Below the pieces are notes generated by a model that worked only from the letters and a program-made list of their open reading frames with translations, did not search any database and was not told the origin of the DNA. A stretch of DNA of 64,000 nucleotides from Seminavis robusta. Lineage: Eukaryota > Bacillariophyta > Bacillariophyceae > Naviculales > Naviculaceae. Both the position numbers and the translations under genes were made by a program. The DNA lies in assembly GCA_903772945.1 (NCBI GenBank), contig CAICTM010000438.1, positions 1 to 64,000 on the forward strand, written 5' to 3'. Below are positions 33,371 through 44,313 of the stretch, piece after piece. Every line of letters starts with the position of its first letter. Position 1 is the first letter of the stretch.

Positions 33371-33621
33371 GAACATTGACTGTCACTCGACTCACACTCC
33401 TTGCGGCTCCCGGTCATGGTAAGGATCTACCGGTAGGAAGAAAAGAAACGATAATTATAATAGAGGCATAGATCAGCAAGTCCTTTGACACCGACAAACC
33501 TCTGTTCAGGTTGCTCGGAGCTTTGCGGGGTGTTTTTCCACGCCACGCTGGGACTTTTTCTGTCGGGCATTCATCCACGTCTGAGCCATCTTTTTGCTGT
33601 CTGGGATCGGGTTCACAATGA

Positions 33622-35766
33622 ATGCTCCCCATCAATCCAATGCTGTTCAATAGACGAAGAAGAGAAAATGTGCCGATCGCAACCGCCAGCACAAGTGGGA
33701 ACGTACCAGAGGCCACCGTCGCAGAAGCCACCCCACAGCGGAATGAAGAATCCACAGAGGCACAGAAAGATGCGGTGATTAGGATCCCCCGCAATGCTCG
33801 GCCGGGTGCCTTTTTCTCGACCCCAAGCCCCGATGAAGGAGTGATACTGAAGGTCAAGTGCCCGGATGGTGGCCAGCCCGGTCAAATGATCAAAGTAAAA
33901 TGGACACCACCGCAGGGACGATGTCAAGGGATCGTCATCATTCCTTCTGGGATCCAACCAGGCGCCACATTCATGGCATCCCACAACGGCAACAAGTATA
34001 GAGTAACCTGTCCACCGAACGCCCAAGCAGGATCAAAGCTCCGCATACTTCTGGGCAGTAACATGTCGCCCAAGGGAAAGACGCGATGGGTGGCCGCGAC
34101 AGCACCAAGCGTCGAGCCAGAAGAAGATTTGATGTGGACCGTGGATGGCTGCAGCGTATTGGTTCGAAATGCTTCCGCCAGCGTCGCCAAAGAAATAAGA
34201 TTTCAATTCCCATCATCACTCTCCACACAACCAGCCAAGACGGAAAAGGCGTGGACACCAACTACAGAGTCTTGGCAACGACTGTTCCACGTGAACGACG
34301 AGAACTTTCAATGGCACCGTGTCAGTGACCAGGACAAGAGAAACCAAGAAAAGTGTTTTGTGCCTCGGCTAAACAAGGGAACCCTGGAACTGGTCCCAGT
34401 GAAGGAAGCAGTTGGAATCCAGTATAGTTTCAAGGATCCAGCCAATGGGCAAGAAATTGCCAACTACGAGGACGTTCTGCACTTTCAGAGAAAGCATATC
34501 AAAGCCAAACACGACTTTTTGCAAAACTTGTGCTCCAGGCTTCTGCTGAGTGCCGTCGCGGGCGCATCGGTGCGAAGGTCTCACTTTCTTGAGGATAGCA
34601 TGAATATCATCATGGGCCTCCCCAATGCTGATATTGAGAGATGGTGGAAAGTTCGCGTTGTCAACCAACCGGGCCAAAACGAGTCAGGGGGAACGAGAGC
34701 TTGGATCCAAGAGCTCATTGAGAAGCTGATGGATCCCAACTTGGGAATGTGGAAACGGATAGGAACCTCAGCAGAGTTTGAGCCCGATCCCTCCTTCCAG
34801 GGAACCCCTGGGCGGAGCTGGGAAGACTATTACATTGTGTTTGGCCGTGCCGTGGGACGGGCCTTCGTTTTAGGGTATCCGCTTCCTACGCTGAAGTGCT
34901 CAGATCTCATCTACAAGTACTTGTCAGGTTACCCCTTGGGGATGAATGATCTTCGAAAGATGGATGCATCCTTGCACACCAGCCTAACGTATTTTCAGGC
35001 TCTGTCGGATGAAAACGAGTTGGAAAAGTTTCTCGCAATGAGCCTCTTGACTTTCTCTCTCCCCGCGGAGGCGGCGAATGGAGGAACCGAGGACATCCCT
35101 TTGGTACCGGGTGGGGCCACAAAGAAGGTTACCGTGGAGAACTTTCAAGAGTTTCACGAAGCCGTATTCCGACATTGTCTTTTGGAGCGTGTTCGACCTC
35201 AATTGCAGGCTTTGGTTGCTGGGTTCAGGAGCGTGTTACCAGACGAGAACCTGTCATGGCTATTGCAACCGGACGAGCTCCAGGTGTGTCTTGGAGGCTT
35301 TCCAAGCCTGGGCGTGGAGGAGTGGAAAAGCCTCACATTCTATAGGGGAGAATTCTCTGCTGTTGGTGATGAACACCCTCAGATTCGATGGTTTTGGCAA
35401 ATGATTCACGAGATGGACTACATGACCAAGGTCAAAATGATCTGCTGGTTGCGGGGGGTGGACGAGTTTGTCGTCCACAGGAAAGGGCTCGACGTGTTTG
35501 GTCATCGGTTTGGTGTAACGGTCACGAGACGGGGTACCGGTGGTACGAAGAAGTATCCTTTTGCGGGGTGAGTGCTGGTTGCTCTTTCCTTGCGTCACGA
35601 CGTCTATCTATCTGACCGTGCATTGGCTCTTTGATTGCTTCACTACGGAAGGGGCTGTCACCTCCAGACGATCCTAGAGATCCCAATGTTTCAGTCTGTG
35701 GAAGAGATGAAGCGGGCCTTTGTTTTCATCATATCAACCTGCACCGACGCATGTTGGAATGAGTAA
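33622..35766 (+). CDS. HECT-type E3 ubiquitin ligase, two exons
   Basis: Exon 1 33622-35567 and exon 2 35652-35766, joined over an 84-bp intron (GTGAGT...GGAAG), give about 686 aa. Read without the splice, the protein would stop at a TGA overlapping the donor and lack the catalytic Cys. Exon 2 supplies GGCHLQTILEIP, with Cys651 as the ubiquitin-thioester residue 35 residues from the end, the usual HECT spacing. The HECT N-lobe covers about 300-570 (YYIVFGRAVGRAF, YPLGMNDLRKMD) and the C-lobe follows (IRWFWQMIHEMD). The N-terminal third has two CP-x-G-x2-PG-type beta repeats (KCPDGGQPGQMIKV and TCPPNAQAGSKLRIL), perhaps for substrate or lipid binding. Acts in protein ubiquitination. Confidence 0.9.
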
Positions 35767-36700
35767 ACAAATCAAGCAATCAACCGACCCAGGAGGATCC
35801 CTGCATCCCGGGCACCCCAACTGGACAGCCAGCTAGCCTCTCTTTGGCCTGCCTGGAGCGAGCGACATGCATCATCCTTTTTGCTTCATGCCGTGGTCGC
35901 GCCGTGGTCACACACTTTCTGCCATGGCCAGCCTCAGCCGTACCGCTTTCCTCGTCCTGCCGACCAGTATCTTCGGATGCCTCTTGGGTGCTTGGGTGCC
36001 TTTGGACCTCCGACATGGACAGTCCTGCAAGCTGTCCTTCTGTTCCTTCGGCTACATCTTTAAATCTATCTATTGGTACAGTTTTCGCGTATCGTACCGG
36101 TACCTAAGTTGGCGGGGGGTAAAAGTAGCGCAACCTGAACAGTGAGCTGGCACGCACGGGCACCACGGTCACGTACAGGCATGGTGTTGGCATGATCTCC
36201 TAAATCATCTCTACAAATCATCTCCGTTTGCCCTGATTGTTATATCCGGCTCCTTCTTTTCTTCTCTGGTAGACATAGATTTGATTTAACGAAGCGTTCC
36301 CTTTCACAGTGGTGCAAGCTGACGTGTCGGATTCGTGCCGTTGACTGGCTCCTTCAGCGCTCCTTCCCACCGGAACTCACCGGTCACCAGTTCACCATCT
36401 CAATATCTCAATCATCCCAACAGTCGACTAAACGGTCATCGTCTCCTTTTATGGTTACGGCTTTGGTTACAAAAAGGCCATCCATGTTACTACTGTACAT
36501 CGATGGACATCCTCCCCTCCTTTATAGCTGCTGGTCCCATTATTATCTCCCCTGATCGATCGCCTAGCTAGTCTAGCTTGAAAGAAAGAGGATCCCCAGC
36601 AGGTTTCCGTTCTGAAAGCCTCATCATCCTACCCTCCCTCTTTTGTTGGTATCCTTGCTGCACCGTCAAGATCTTCTGTTCTTCTCGTTGGTAAAGTAGT
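35767..36700. other. Intergenic
   Basis: No gene is seen. CCATCC/CATCATC-like low complexity and a CGTACCGGTACC word near 36095 are present. The last ~150 bp are the leader of the LRR gene. Confidence 0.4.
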
Positions 36701-39103
36701 ATGAAGAGCAGTTTGAAACCGAGCCGTCGGTACGACGAGGAACAAGCCGTGTTTCGCACCACCAGCTCTGGCGATGCCTCCGAGTCTTCCTTTCAGAGCT
36801 CCAACTTCAGTTTGGGGTTCAGTGGACATCAGCAGAACAACATGGAGGACTCGAGCCGTATGGACGACACCAGCTACTCCCATCATCAGGCATCGCGTGG
36901 CAAAAACAAGAACGGCTTACCAGGAGTCACTGAAGAACCACCCTCACCAATAAGTGGACGTCGCAGTCACAGCGCCGGTCAATTGCAAAAGAATCGTCGT
37001 CACAAGAGAGCCGACGATCGCAAGGCGTCTTCGGCTGTCGCCCGCTTGTCGGGTGGAAGAAGAGGCAAGAAGGGTCGTCGTGGCAATAAGAAGACGAATG
37101 GCAATCAAACCGAAGGCAGTTCGTACAGCGATGCGGATGCTGGCGATCAATCCACCGTCTTGGGAATGGACGATTCCGTCAGGGAACGAAAGGGATATTT
37201 CGAAAATTTGGCACCGTCGCGTGCCATGACCATGGTCTTGGGACTCTTCTTTACCCTCATCTTGGTCATTCCCGTCACATTGGCGTCGATTGGACAAAAG
37301 AGTAATAAGGAGAATACCAACACGCAGCCGCCGCAAGACGAAAATGCTACAAATGCTACCATGATGATTACAAATATTACTTCCAACTACTACAACACCA
37401 GTCTCGACTTGGACGATGGCTCTTATTTACTGGAGCAACCAGAAGAGGAAATTGAGGTCGTCAACACGGACTACAACAACGAGACGGAAGGTCCTCAAGC
37501 AGCAGCAGAAAATTCGGAACCTCCCACTCCTCCTCCGGTCCTGATCAGTGAAGACACCATACAGTACATCCAATCCGTTCTACACAACAGCACCACCGTC
37601 TTCATTAATAATATCACTCATCATGATGCTACCACGGACCAGTCCTTGCCGGCATTCCAGGCGTATCAATTTCTACTGCAGGATCCTCAGGTGGAAACCT
37701 ACCCCGATTGGAGGATTCGTCAGCGTTTTGCCATGGCCACCTTTTTCTATGCCTTTAATGGACCCCAATGGATCACATACACCGGACAACAAACAACACC
37801 ATCGCAAGGAGGTCTGGATTATAATATTCACGAGTGTGATTGGTGGTGGGCGAATAATGATATTGGAGAGAATATCGATAACGACGAAACTACGTGCCAT
37901 GCCAATGACACCATCGCTCGTCTAGCCGTGTCCAACATGGAAGGATTCCAAGGAACCATGCCGGAAGAAATTTCCATGTTGTCGCATTTGCAAGCCATAC
38001 AGTTTGATCAGCTACTCTACTTTGACAGTCCATTGACACATTTATTGACACCGGCCATGCAAAATTTGACCGAATTGACGTCCTTTCATTGTACCAGTTG
38101 CGATCTGCTGCTCGAGGGTGGCAATCCCCAAGGAGCGCCGTTGCCGGATAATTTGCACGAGTACATGCCCTTCCTGCAGGACTTGGTGATTGCCAATAGC
38201 CACTTGATCGGGTCGCTTCCAACGCAGTGGGGGTTGACAACACTCACGTCTCTGGTGTTGGCAGGGAACGATTTGGAAGGATCGCTGCCGTCTGAGTTGG
38301 GCATCCTCACCAACTTGCAGCTCCTGAGTCTGCATCACAACAATTTCAAAGACCCCGTACCAAACGATATTTGGTCCTCACTCACATCTCTGCGTGATTT
38401 TGATGTCAGTGGCAACAAACTCACCGGTACGATTGGAACCGAAATCGGGCTTTGGACGGAGCTACGACATTTTGATATCAAGGGTGGCAATCGAATGAGT
38501 GCAGCTGCTCCGGACCAAGGTGGTGATAGAGATACGGTTGGCCTGGCATTGCCGAGTGAAATTGGTCTCTTGTCAAACAACCTCCAAGCGCTCAAAATTG
38601 GAGGGAATCGACTGGGCGGTATGCTGCCGTCAGAGCTTTCGGGTTTGTCGGCCTTACAACTTTTGGGACTTACTGGTAATGATCTACAAGGGAGTATCGA
38701 TGATTTGCTTACCAATGTCGTTCCACAAATGTCCAGTCTGCAACAATTGGCATTGGGCGGGAATCAATTCCAAGGGACGCTTCCTCCGCAAGGCATTGCT
38801 GACACCGCCTCGAGCGTCGCTTTCTTGACTCTGTTGGATATCAGTGACAATCTCATTGAAGGTGAGATCCCGTCGGAGTTGGGATTGATGACAACACTGA
38901 CAGACTTGGCCATGCATACCAATGCATTGAACGGTGCGTTGCCAAGTGAATTGGCACTGTTGACAGCACTCGAATCATTTTCGGTCGACGGCAACGACGT
39001 GACAGCGCAAGTACCGCAGGAGATGTGCGACGCGATACCGCCATTGAACTTTACCAACTTTCAGTTCGGATGGTGTCAAGGTCGGGGCGAATGCTGTTCG
39101 TAA
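36701..39103 (+). CDS. Single-pass LRR membrane protein (diatom LRR receptor-like)
   Basis: Single exon, 800 aa. Residues 1-170 are disordered, Ser/Arg/Lys-rich and probably cytosolic. A membrane segment spans about 175-197 (MTMVLGLFFTLILVIPVTLAS). The extracellular part has several N-x-S/T sites, a conserved pre-LRR region (YQFLLQDPQVETYPDWRIR, FAMATFFYAFNG, CDWWW) and about a dozen plant-type LRRs of the L-x-G-x-I/L-P-S-E-L-G kind, ending in a Cys-rich cap (MCDAIPP...CQGRGECCS). No kinase domain is present. Such proteins are abundant in diatoms and may sense or bind surface ligands. A shorter relative lies at 44314-46266. Confidence 0.88.
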   Translation: MKSSLKPSRRYDEEQAVFRTTSSGDASESSFQSSNFSLGFSGHQQNNMEDSSRMDDTSYSHHQASRGKNKNGLPGVTEEPPSPISGRRSHSAGQLQKNRRHKRADDRKASSAVARLSGGRRGKKGRRGNKKTNGNQTEGSSYSDADAGDQSTVLGMDDSVRERKGYFENLAPSRAMTMVLGLFFTLILVIPVTLASIGQKSNKENTNTQPPQDENATNATMMITNITSNYYNTSLDLDDGSYLLEQPEEEIEVVNTDYNNETEGPQAAAENSEPPTPPPVLISEDTIQYIQSVLHNSTTVFINNITHHDATTDQSLPAFQAYQFLLQDPQVETYPDWRIRQRFAMATFFYAFNGPQWITYTGQQTTPSQGGLDYNIHECDWWWANNDIGENIDNDETTCHANDTIARLAVSNMEGFQGTMPEEISMLSHLQAIQFDQLLYFDSPLTHLLTPAMQNLTELTSFHCTSCDLLLEGGNPQGAPLPDNLHEYMPFLQDLVIANSHLIGSLPTQWGLTTLTSLVLAGNDLEGSLPSELGILTNLQLLSLHHNNFKDPVPNDIWSSLTSLRDFDVSGNKLTGTIGTEIGLWTELRHFDIKGGNRMSAAAPDQGGDRDTVGLALPSEIGLLSNNLQALKIGGNRLGGMLPSELSGLSALQLLGLTGNDLQGSIDDLLTNVVPQMSSLQQLALGGNQFQGTLPPQGIADTASSVAFLTLLDISDNLIEGEIPSELGLMTTLTDLAMHTNALNGALPSELALLTALESFSVDGNDVTAQVPQEMCDAIPPLNFTNFQFGWCQGRGECCS

Positions 39104-39910
39104 GACAAGATACTGGCAACATTGCCTGTGCACGTATCAGAAGGGGCAAACGCCATTTGCCGGCTGGTCAATCTACATTATAGAAATAAAACTTTTGAAG
39201 CTGCGCTTTAACTTGCAAAAGCAGATTCTTTGCCCTCCTACCGTATGCTTTCTGCTTTTGCAATCACAGCCAGCCAGCAGCAAAATGGCGAAATCAGAAT
39301 GAAGGAAAAAGCTGGACTTGCCAACTCCCCAAAGTTCTCGAAAACCGCGTTCCGGTCTGAACATCGGATACTGGATTGCGGTAACACGTACTACTAGTAG
39401 CAGCTGTACTAGTATGTTAGGGTACCGGTACGATGTTGCTGTCCCGTTCTTTCACTCCGGACCCGATGTCCATACTTTCCCCTACCAATGACAGGCAAAG
39501 AACAACTGGTGGCATCGACGTCACGCAAAAGAAAAGTCTGCTAGCTACAGGGGGAACAATGAAACCCTTGTAATTCAATTTGGAACTAAATTATTGATGA
39601 GTAAATATTATGTATGATTGTAATCGAACTGTGCTCTAGGATCACTGGCCAGGATGGACTTGTTTGATGGTTCGTAGTGATCCTTTGACAGCTTTTGTGC
39701 TTGATTGATAGGGCGGCGACGGAGACACAGAGAAACAATGGGACCACTACCGGGTACCCGGGGAGTCTTGTTCACGGTTCATGGTGCTTGAAGCCCTGTT
39801 TTGGTTGGAGGAAGGCGTGGGAAACTTAGCCTCGTCCACGTTCAATGTATGATGTAGACACGGGGCAACGACACAAAAGGGGTTCGGACGAGCATAATCA
39901 AAATGCTATT
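39104..39910. other. Intergenic
   Basis: No gene is seen; TACCGGTACG and ACTAGTA palindromic words occur around 39390-39435. It is the shared 3' side of two converging genes. Confidence 0.4.
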
Positions 39911-42900
39911 TTAATTAGCTTCAGCACCTGGATCCGAAGCCGACATTCTTGCCCGCTGTCTTGCTCGAAACTGCATCCCATAGCCACCACTCCCTGTGGC
40001 GCCATCATCTTCGTCAGAGGAGTCTCCGCCTCCGTTAAGCGAACGCTTCTTGCCTGAGGCACGTGCATTTCGTTGGTTCCTGGCTGCACCCCCCTTGTCG
40101 TCTTGTGGACGTTCAGCCGGAAGAGGGTTTTGAATTAGCTGTTGCAATGCCATTTCGGTCATGTGAGGTGGGGGCTTGGAGAGCATGGGAAGTCGAAGCT
40201 TGGACATGGGCAACATCAACAAAAGTGGCCGAATCCATTCCGGCTGCTGTTGAATTGCCATGTTGACAGCCGTATTCGTCCCGCCACCGGCAGAACCAGC
40301 AGTTGCCATCCGTTCTCGTGCCGACAAAATCTTGGTCCCGGCGCCAGCGGCACTACCACCACTATCCACGCCTCCCATACCACCACCACCGTGCAGCATT
40401 CCCGACTCATGCATTCGTTGGTACAAGAGCCTACGCTGGTAGGTGGAATCGCTGGCCCCACTTGATCGTTCAGCTGGGTTATCGTCTTCCTCCAACATCT
40501 CCAGCCCTGATCTCACTGGCTGACTGCGTTGCTTCATGGAAAGTTCCGCACTCATGACATTCGAACCCCAGAGTCCCATCACTTCCAATACACTGACCGA
40601 ACGGGCCATGCCGTTTACGACCTGTGAACTAAGGTCGTATCCATCATTTCGGATCAGCAGTTCACCAATTGTCGACTTTTGTGCTCCAATAGTGGTGGAT
40701 GTGGAAGACTCCAACTGGTATCCCCCGGATGCAACATCTTCCAGGTCCGGGCCCAGCAGCGCCATGTGCCGTTTCCGTTCAACTTCTTGTATGAGATGGC
40801 TGGCCATTGGATCAGCTCCAGACAAGATTGTTTCGAACAGGAGCGTCATATCCCACAAGACAGCGGCGACAGAACTCTTTTGGCTGGATGACGAGGAGGA
40901 AGCTCCATCTTCGTCAGTGGCAGCTGCCACAGCCCTCGTGAGCAACGCCCGCAAGTTTTCCGTGTCGTTGAGTTCCAGCAAGAGTTGTGCATACCGCAAG
41001 ACAAACGGAGGCCGAGTCAAAAATTGCGGGTGATTTCGTAGCCCCAATTCGTAGATCCGCGCCGCAATATCAGGAGAATGGTTGACCCGGTGTTCCATTG
41101 TGGCATGGGATGCGTAGAGGTGCCATGTGATTGGAGCCGTGCCAACTTTGCTAGCTCTTGCATCCTCCTCAGCCGTGCCACTGCTGCTTGGGTCTGCTGC
41201 TGGTTCAGCCTTGAGATTGGCCAACACGCCATCCTTTGGTTGTTTTTGCTTCCCACCAATGTTGGGCCCCAATCGATTGGTGACCATCCATCTTTTGGAT
41301 CCTCCAGAGGCATCCTTTCCGTCTTCACCAGCTCCATCTTCTTGCTTGATTTTATCTGTCTCGGCAGCCGAGTTCTTTGCATTCTCCGTCAGAACGCGTC
41401 TGGCTCGTGCAAACACTGCCCTGGCCGCTTTCATTCCCTGATATCTTCGTACCATTTGTTGGTACAAGCAAAATGCGAGTGTATTGGGCGATGTTTGCAG
41501 GAACCGTTCTAATACTTGCAACGCCAGATTGGACTGTCCAGCAGCACTGCTTGTCATGAGCGCCGCTCCGCAGTAATCTTCCACCAACTGCGATTGTGTG
41601 TGTGCCAACAGTGTGCAGTCGGGAATATACTGGAGTCCCCATTGCAGCACCGCCAGAGCTTGTACAGGTTTGTGCGCATGATAGTATTCGTACATGGCCC
41701 ACATATTCCATACTTCCGGATGTCGTGTCAAAACACTGACCATTTCGAGATAGGCGTGTCGCATTCGTTTTGGCAACTCGGCGGAAGTGACTCGTTCCGG
41801 ATTGGTTCGTTCATAACTAACCCGTTTCTTCCAAGCTTGTAGCAACTTGTATTCTTCCTTTAGATTGGCCATGTAATCTTCGAGGGATTGCCTGCCACCG
41901 GCACCCTCTTCGGCATTATCCGCGCCACCTTGGGTATCACTGCGTCGCGTGACGGGCGGTGTCGCCAATCGGCCGAGCTGCAAATCGCCTGTATAATGAT
42001 ACACTCGAGCTCGCTCCAAGTAAACTGTTCGGCCATGCTGATATTTGGGTGTGTAATCGGCCAACAACGCCGTTGCCAGTTCTTCACTATGCGATCGTTC
42101 AAAGGACTCGTATTCCTGCCATAGATTGTCGAGTCCCGTCATGGGTAATTGCACCAATCGTTGATACACACTGCGCAGTTGAATCATTTGTTGTTGCTGT
42201 ATCAGAGGATCTGCTCCTCCATTGTTATCACCACCAGCAGTCCAAGATTTGACGTATTGCAAGTACTCGGTCCATATCAAGTGATTGTTGTATCCAAAGG
42301 CGACATGTGTCAGTGCCAATTCGTAGCTGGCGACCATTTTCGTTCGCAGCCATTTGGCCCTCATATCGTGCGGGACACTGGTACGCGCATGTCGATGAAT
42401 ATCGCGCTGCACTTTTTTGAGAAAGACCATCCACAGCCCGACCGACCAGGCTCCCATTCCTCCTAGTACTTTGCGCAAATCGGCTTCATGCGTGGTATCT
42501 TTTTCCACGACTGCAGCTGCAGTAGTGCTGTTGTTGCCATTTTCAGTGGTTGTAGAGCCAGTGACTGGAGGTGTGGTGGTTGTCGTCGCCTCTGTCAGCG
42601 GTTGCTGTTGTTGGGGTGTCTGTAGAAACGATATCGCTTCCAATTTGTCAGTTTCTTTTTGATCGGTATCACTGGGGTTGCTCTTAGCGGCAGTTGCAGT
42701 TGTCGCAGCAGTAGCTTTGTCAATTTCCTGCAAAAAAGCAAATTCATATCCACTCTTGGCATTTAGATATCGTTGAAAGATGGTTTCTAATTGTCCTTCA
42801 CAGAGTCTCAATCTCTGTGTATCAACTGCCGTGGTAGCACTAGGCCCACCTGGTTCTCCTGGTCTGGCACTGGCCTCCAGCAGCATTTCTGCCAATTGTG

Positions 42901-43462
42901 TGGCATGCTGTACCGCAAATGGAAAATACTGCAGCAGAGCTCCATGACAAGACACTAGGAATTCCAATCGAGCCTGCGTTTCCACACTGGGCAAATGCAA
43001 GGTAGGTTGTAGCTGGCGCCAACACGTTTGTACTTCGGTCAACAAGGCAGCCCAGGCTTCGCTATCGGACGTGGGATGGGTCGTCACACGGTTCAAGGCA
43101 TTTCGGAAACGAGCACTGGTGGCTCCACGGGTATGATGGGGATACGGAGACGGTGTCATGATGCGAGTGGGAAGAGGTAACGGTGTTGCCACAGCCTCAA
43201 CGGCACCAGCAGCCAATGGACCACCCAAGTTGCTGTGGTTGTTATTGCTGCCGTGTCGAGGAATCTCCGTCATGTTGACGTCTTCATCCTCTTCGTCCAT
43301 GGCATCTTCGCCTCCAAACAAAATAACACTTGAAGGTCCATTACTAGTAGGAGGAGGCGGAGGTGGGGGAAACAAAATTGGCTGAGGTGGTGGAGGTGGG
43401 GGCGGTGGTCCTCCTATGGCGGCGGCGGCTCGCCGCGGATCTTGGCGAGGATCTCCCGGCAT
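39911..43462 (-). CDS. CSTF3: Cleavage stimulation factor subunit 3 (CstF-77 / Rna14) homologue
   Basis: Single exon, 1183 aa, longer than animal CstF-77 (about 700 aa) because of a Pro-rich N-terminus (PPPPPPPP runs), an acidic patch (DEEDEDVN) and low-complexity inserts. Family role: a dimeric HAT-repeat scaffold of the CstF complex in mRNA 3'-end cleavage and polyadenylation in the nucleus. The sequence shows HAT-type helices throughout (WNMWAMYEYYHAHKPVQAL, CLYQQMVRRYQGMKAARAVF) and the Suf-domain hallmark WHLYASHATMEHR...IAARIYELGLRNHPQF. The C-terminus has PEWIRPLLLMLP and a charged tail, plausibly the region that binds CstF-64. The intronless structure is typical of this window. Confidence 0.85.
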   Translation of the reverse strand: MPGDPRQDPRRAAAAIGGPPPPPPPPQPILFPPPPPPPTSNGPSSVILFGGEDAMDEEDEDVNMTEIPRHGSNNNHSNLGGPLAAGAVEAVATPLPLPTRIMTPSPYPHHTRGATSARFRNALNRVTTHPTSDSEAWAALLTEVQTCWRQLQPTLHLPSVETQARLEFLVSCHGALLQYFPFAVQHATQLAEMLLEASARPGEPGGPSATTAVDTQRLRLCEGQLETIFQRYLNAKSGYEFAFLQEIDKATAATTATAAKSNPSDTDQKETDKLEAISFLQTPQQQQPLTEATTTTTPPVTGSTTTENGNNSTTAAAVVEKDTTHEADLRKVLGGMGAWSVGLWMVFLKKVQRDIHRHARTSVPHDMRAKWLRTKMVASYELALTHVAFGYNNHLIWTEYLQYVKSWTAGGDNNGGADPLIQQQQMIQLRSVYQRLVQLPMTGLDNLWQEYESFERSHSEELATALLADYTPKYQHGRTVYLERARVYHYTGDLQLGRLATPPVTRRSDTQGGADNAEEGAGGRQSLEDYMANLKEEYKLLQAWKKRVSYERTNPERVTSAELPKRMRHAYLEMVSVLTRHPEVWNMWAMYEYYHAHKPVQALAVLQWGLQYIPDCTLLAHTQSQLVEDYCGAALMTSSAAGQSNLALQVLERFLQTSPNTLAFCLYQQMVRRYQGMKAARAVFARARRVLTENAKNSAAETDKIKQEDGAGEDGKDASGGSKRWMVTNRLGPNIGGKQKQPKDGVLANLKAEPAADPSSSGTAEEDARASKVGTAPITWHLYASHATMEHRVNHSPDIAARIYELGLRNHPQFLTRPPFVLRYAQLLLELNDTENLRALLTRAVAAATDEDGASSSSSSQKSSVAAVLWDMTLLFETILSGADPMASHLIQEVERKRHMALLGPDLEDVASGGYQLESSTSTTIGAQKSTIGELLIRNDGYDLSSQVVNGMARSVSVLEVMGLWGSNVMSAELSMKQRSQPVRSGLEMLEEDDNPAERSSGASDSTYQRRLLYQRMHESGMLHGGGGMGGVDSGGSAAGAGTKILSARERMATAGSAGGGTNTAVNMAIQQQPEWIRPLLLMLPMSKLRLPMLSKPPPHMTEMALQQLIQNPLPAERPQDDKGGAARNQRNARASGKKRSLNGGGDSSDEDDGATGSGGYGMQFRARQRARMSASDPGAEAN

Positions 43463-44313
43463 CGTTCCTTTCTTTGACTGTTGTTGTATCTTCCTTTTCG
43501 GACTTCAGTGCTCGTACTGCGACGAGAGCCAATGACTGCTGGCTACTGGAAAGAAGAAGATACGAAGCCCAGACAAACAAGAGGCAGATACGAGTACGTC
43601 TCGAGGCTCGATGATGGTGTTCGAGGTGTGGCGGACCCCAGCGGCTGTCGCTCCTTTGGCTCATGGGCGGCGAAGGTCTGGCCGTCGCAAGCTAGCTAGG
43701 TAGGCTGGAATTACACTCAGGCTTTGTTGGCCCGAGGCCTGTCATTCGTGGGCACAGCACGCACAAGGTGCTTGGAAGTTTTCGACCTCCGAGTTCCCTG
43801 AAACTGCTTGTTCATGGCTCCAAAAGGCGAAACAATCAGCTTCACACAAGCCCCTCCAATGTTATCCTAGCTATTCTCAAATGATAGATGTTAGCAAGTC
43901 TTGAAGCAGTTCCCCTGCAGCCTCCAAATTTGTCCATTTCAGTAGCAAAGTGTTCCATTCGTTGCTTGGCAACCAAAGGATCATTCATTCATGTTCCAAG
44001 AATGATGCCTGGTGCAAATAGTCAGCTTCTGATTCCACCCATTTCGGCAAAGAGTCAAATGCGACAGTTCTCAAGCAACAGTTAGAAGGAAAAAACTGAA
44101 CGTCTATTTTATTAACGGATTCAGACAAGACGATGTGCGTGAGGACGACCCACGAGCAACAGTTACTAATAAGAGACCAAAACTTTGAAGCTCTTTGAAG
44201 CTTTGTTGGATCTACGCTTTGCACCTGAAGGAAGCTGCTAGGTAGCTAGCAAGCAATTTCCAGAAATGGGAATGCTCTTTTTCAAGAATATATTACTACC
44301 GTACAAGCATCAC
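43463..44313. other. Intergenic
   Basis: No gene is seen. A minus-strand open stretch at 43344-43664 overlaps the CstF-77 start in another frame and is treated as chance. A short CTAGCTAG word lies near 43690. Confidence 0.4.

Noticed and set aside
35569-35571. HECT protein ending at this TGA as a catalytically dead form
   Set aside because: A perfect GTGAGT donor overlaps the stop, and the spliced second exon restores the catalytic Cys and a standard HECT C-terminus.
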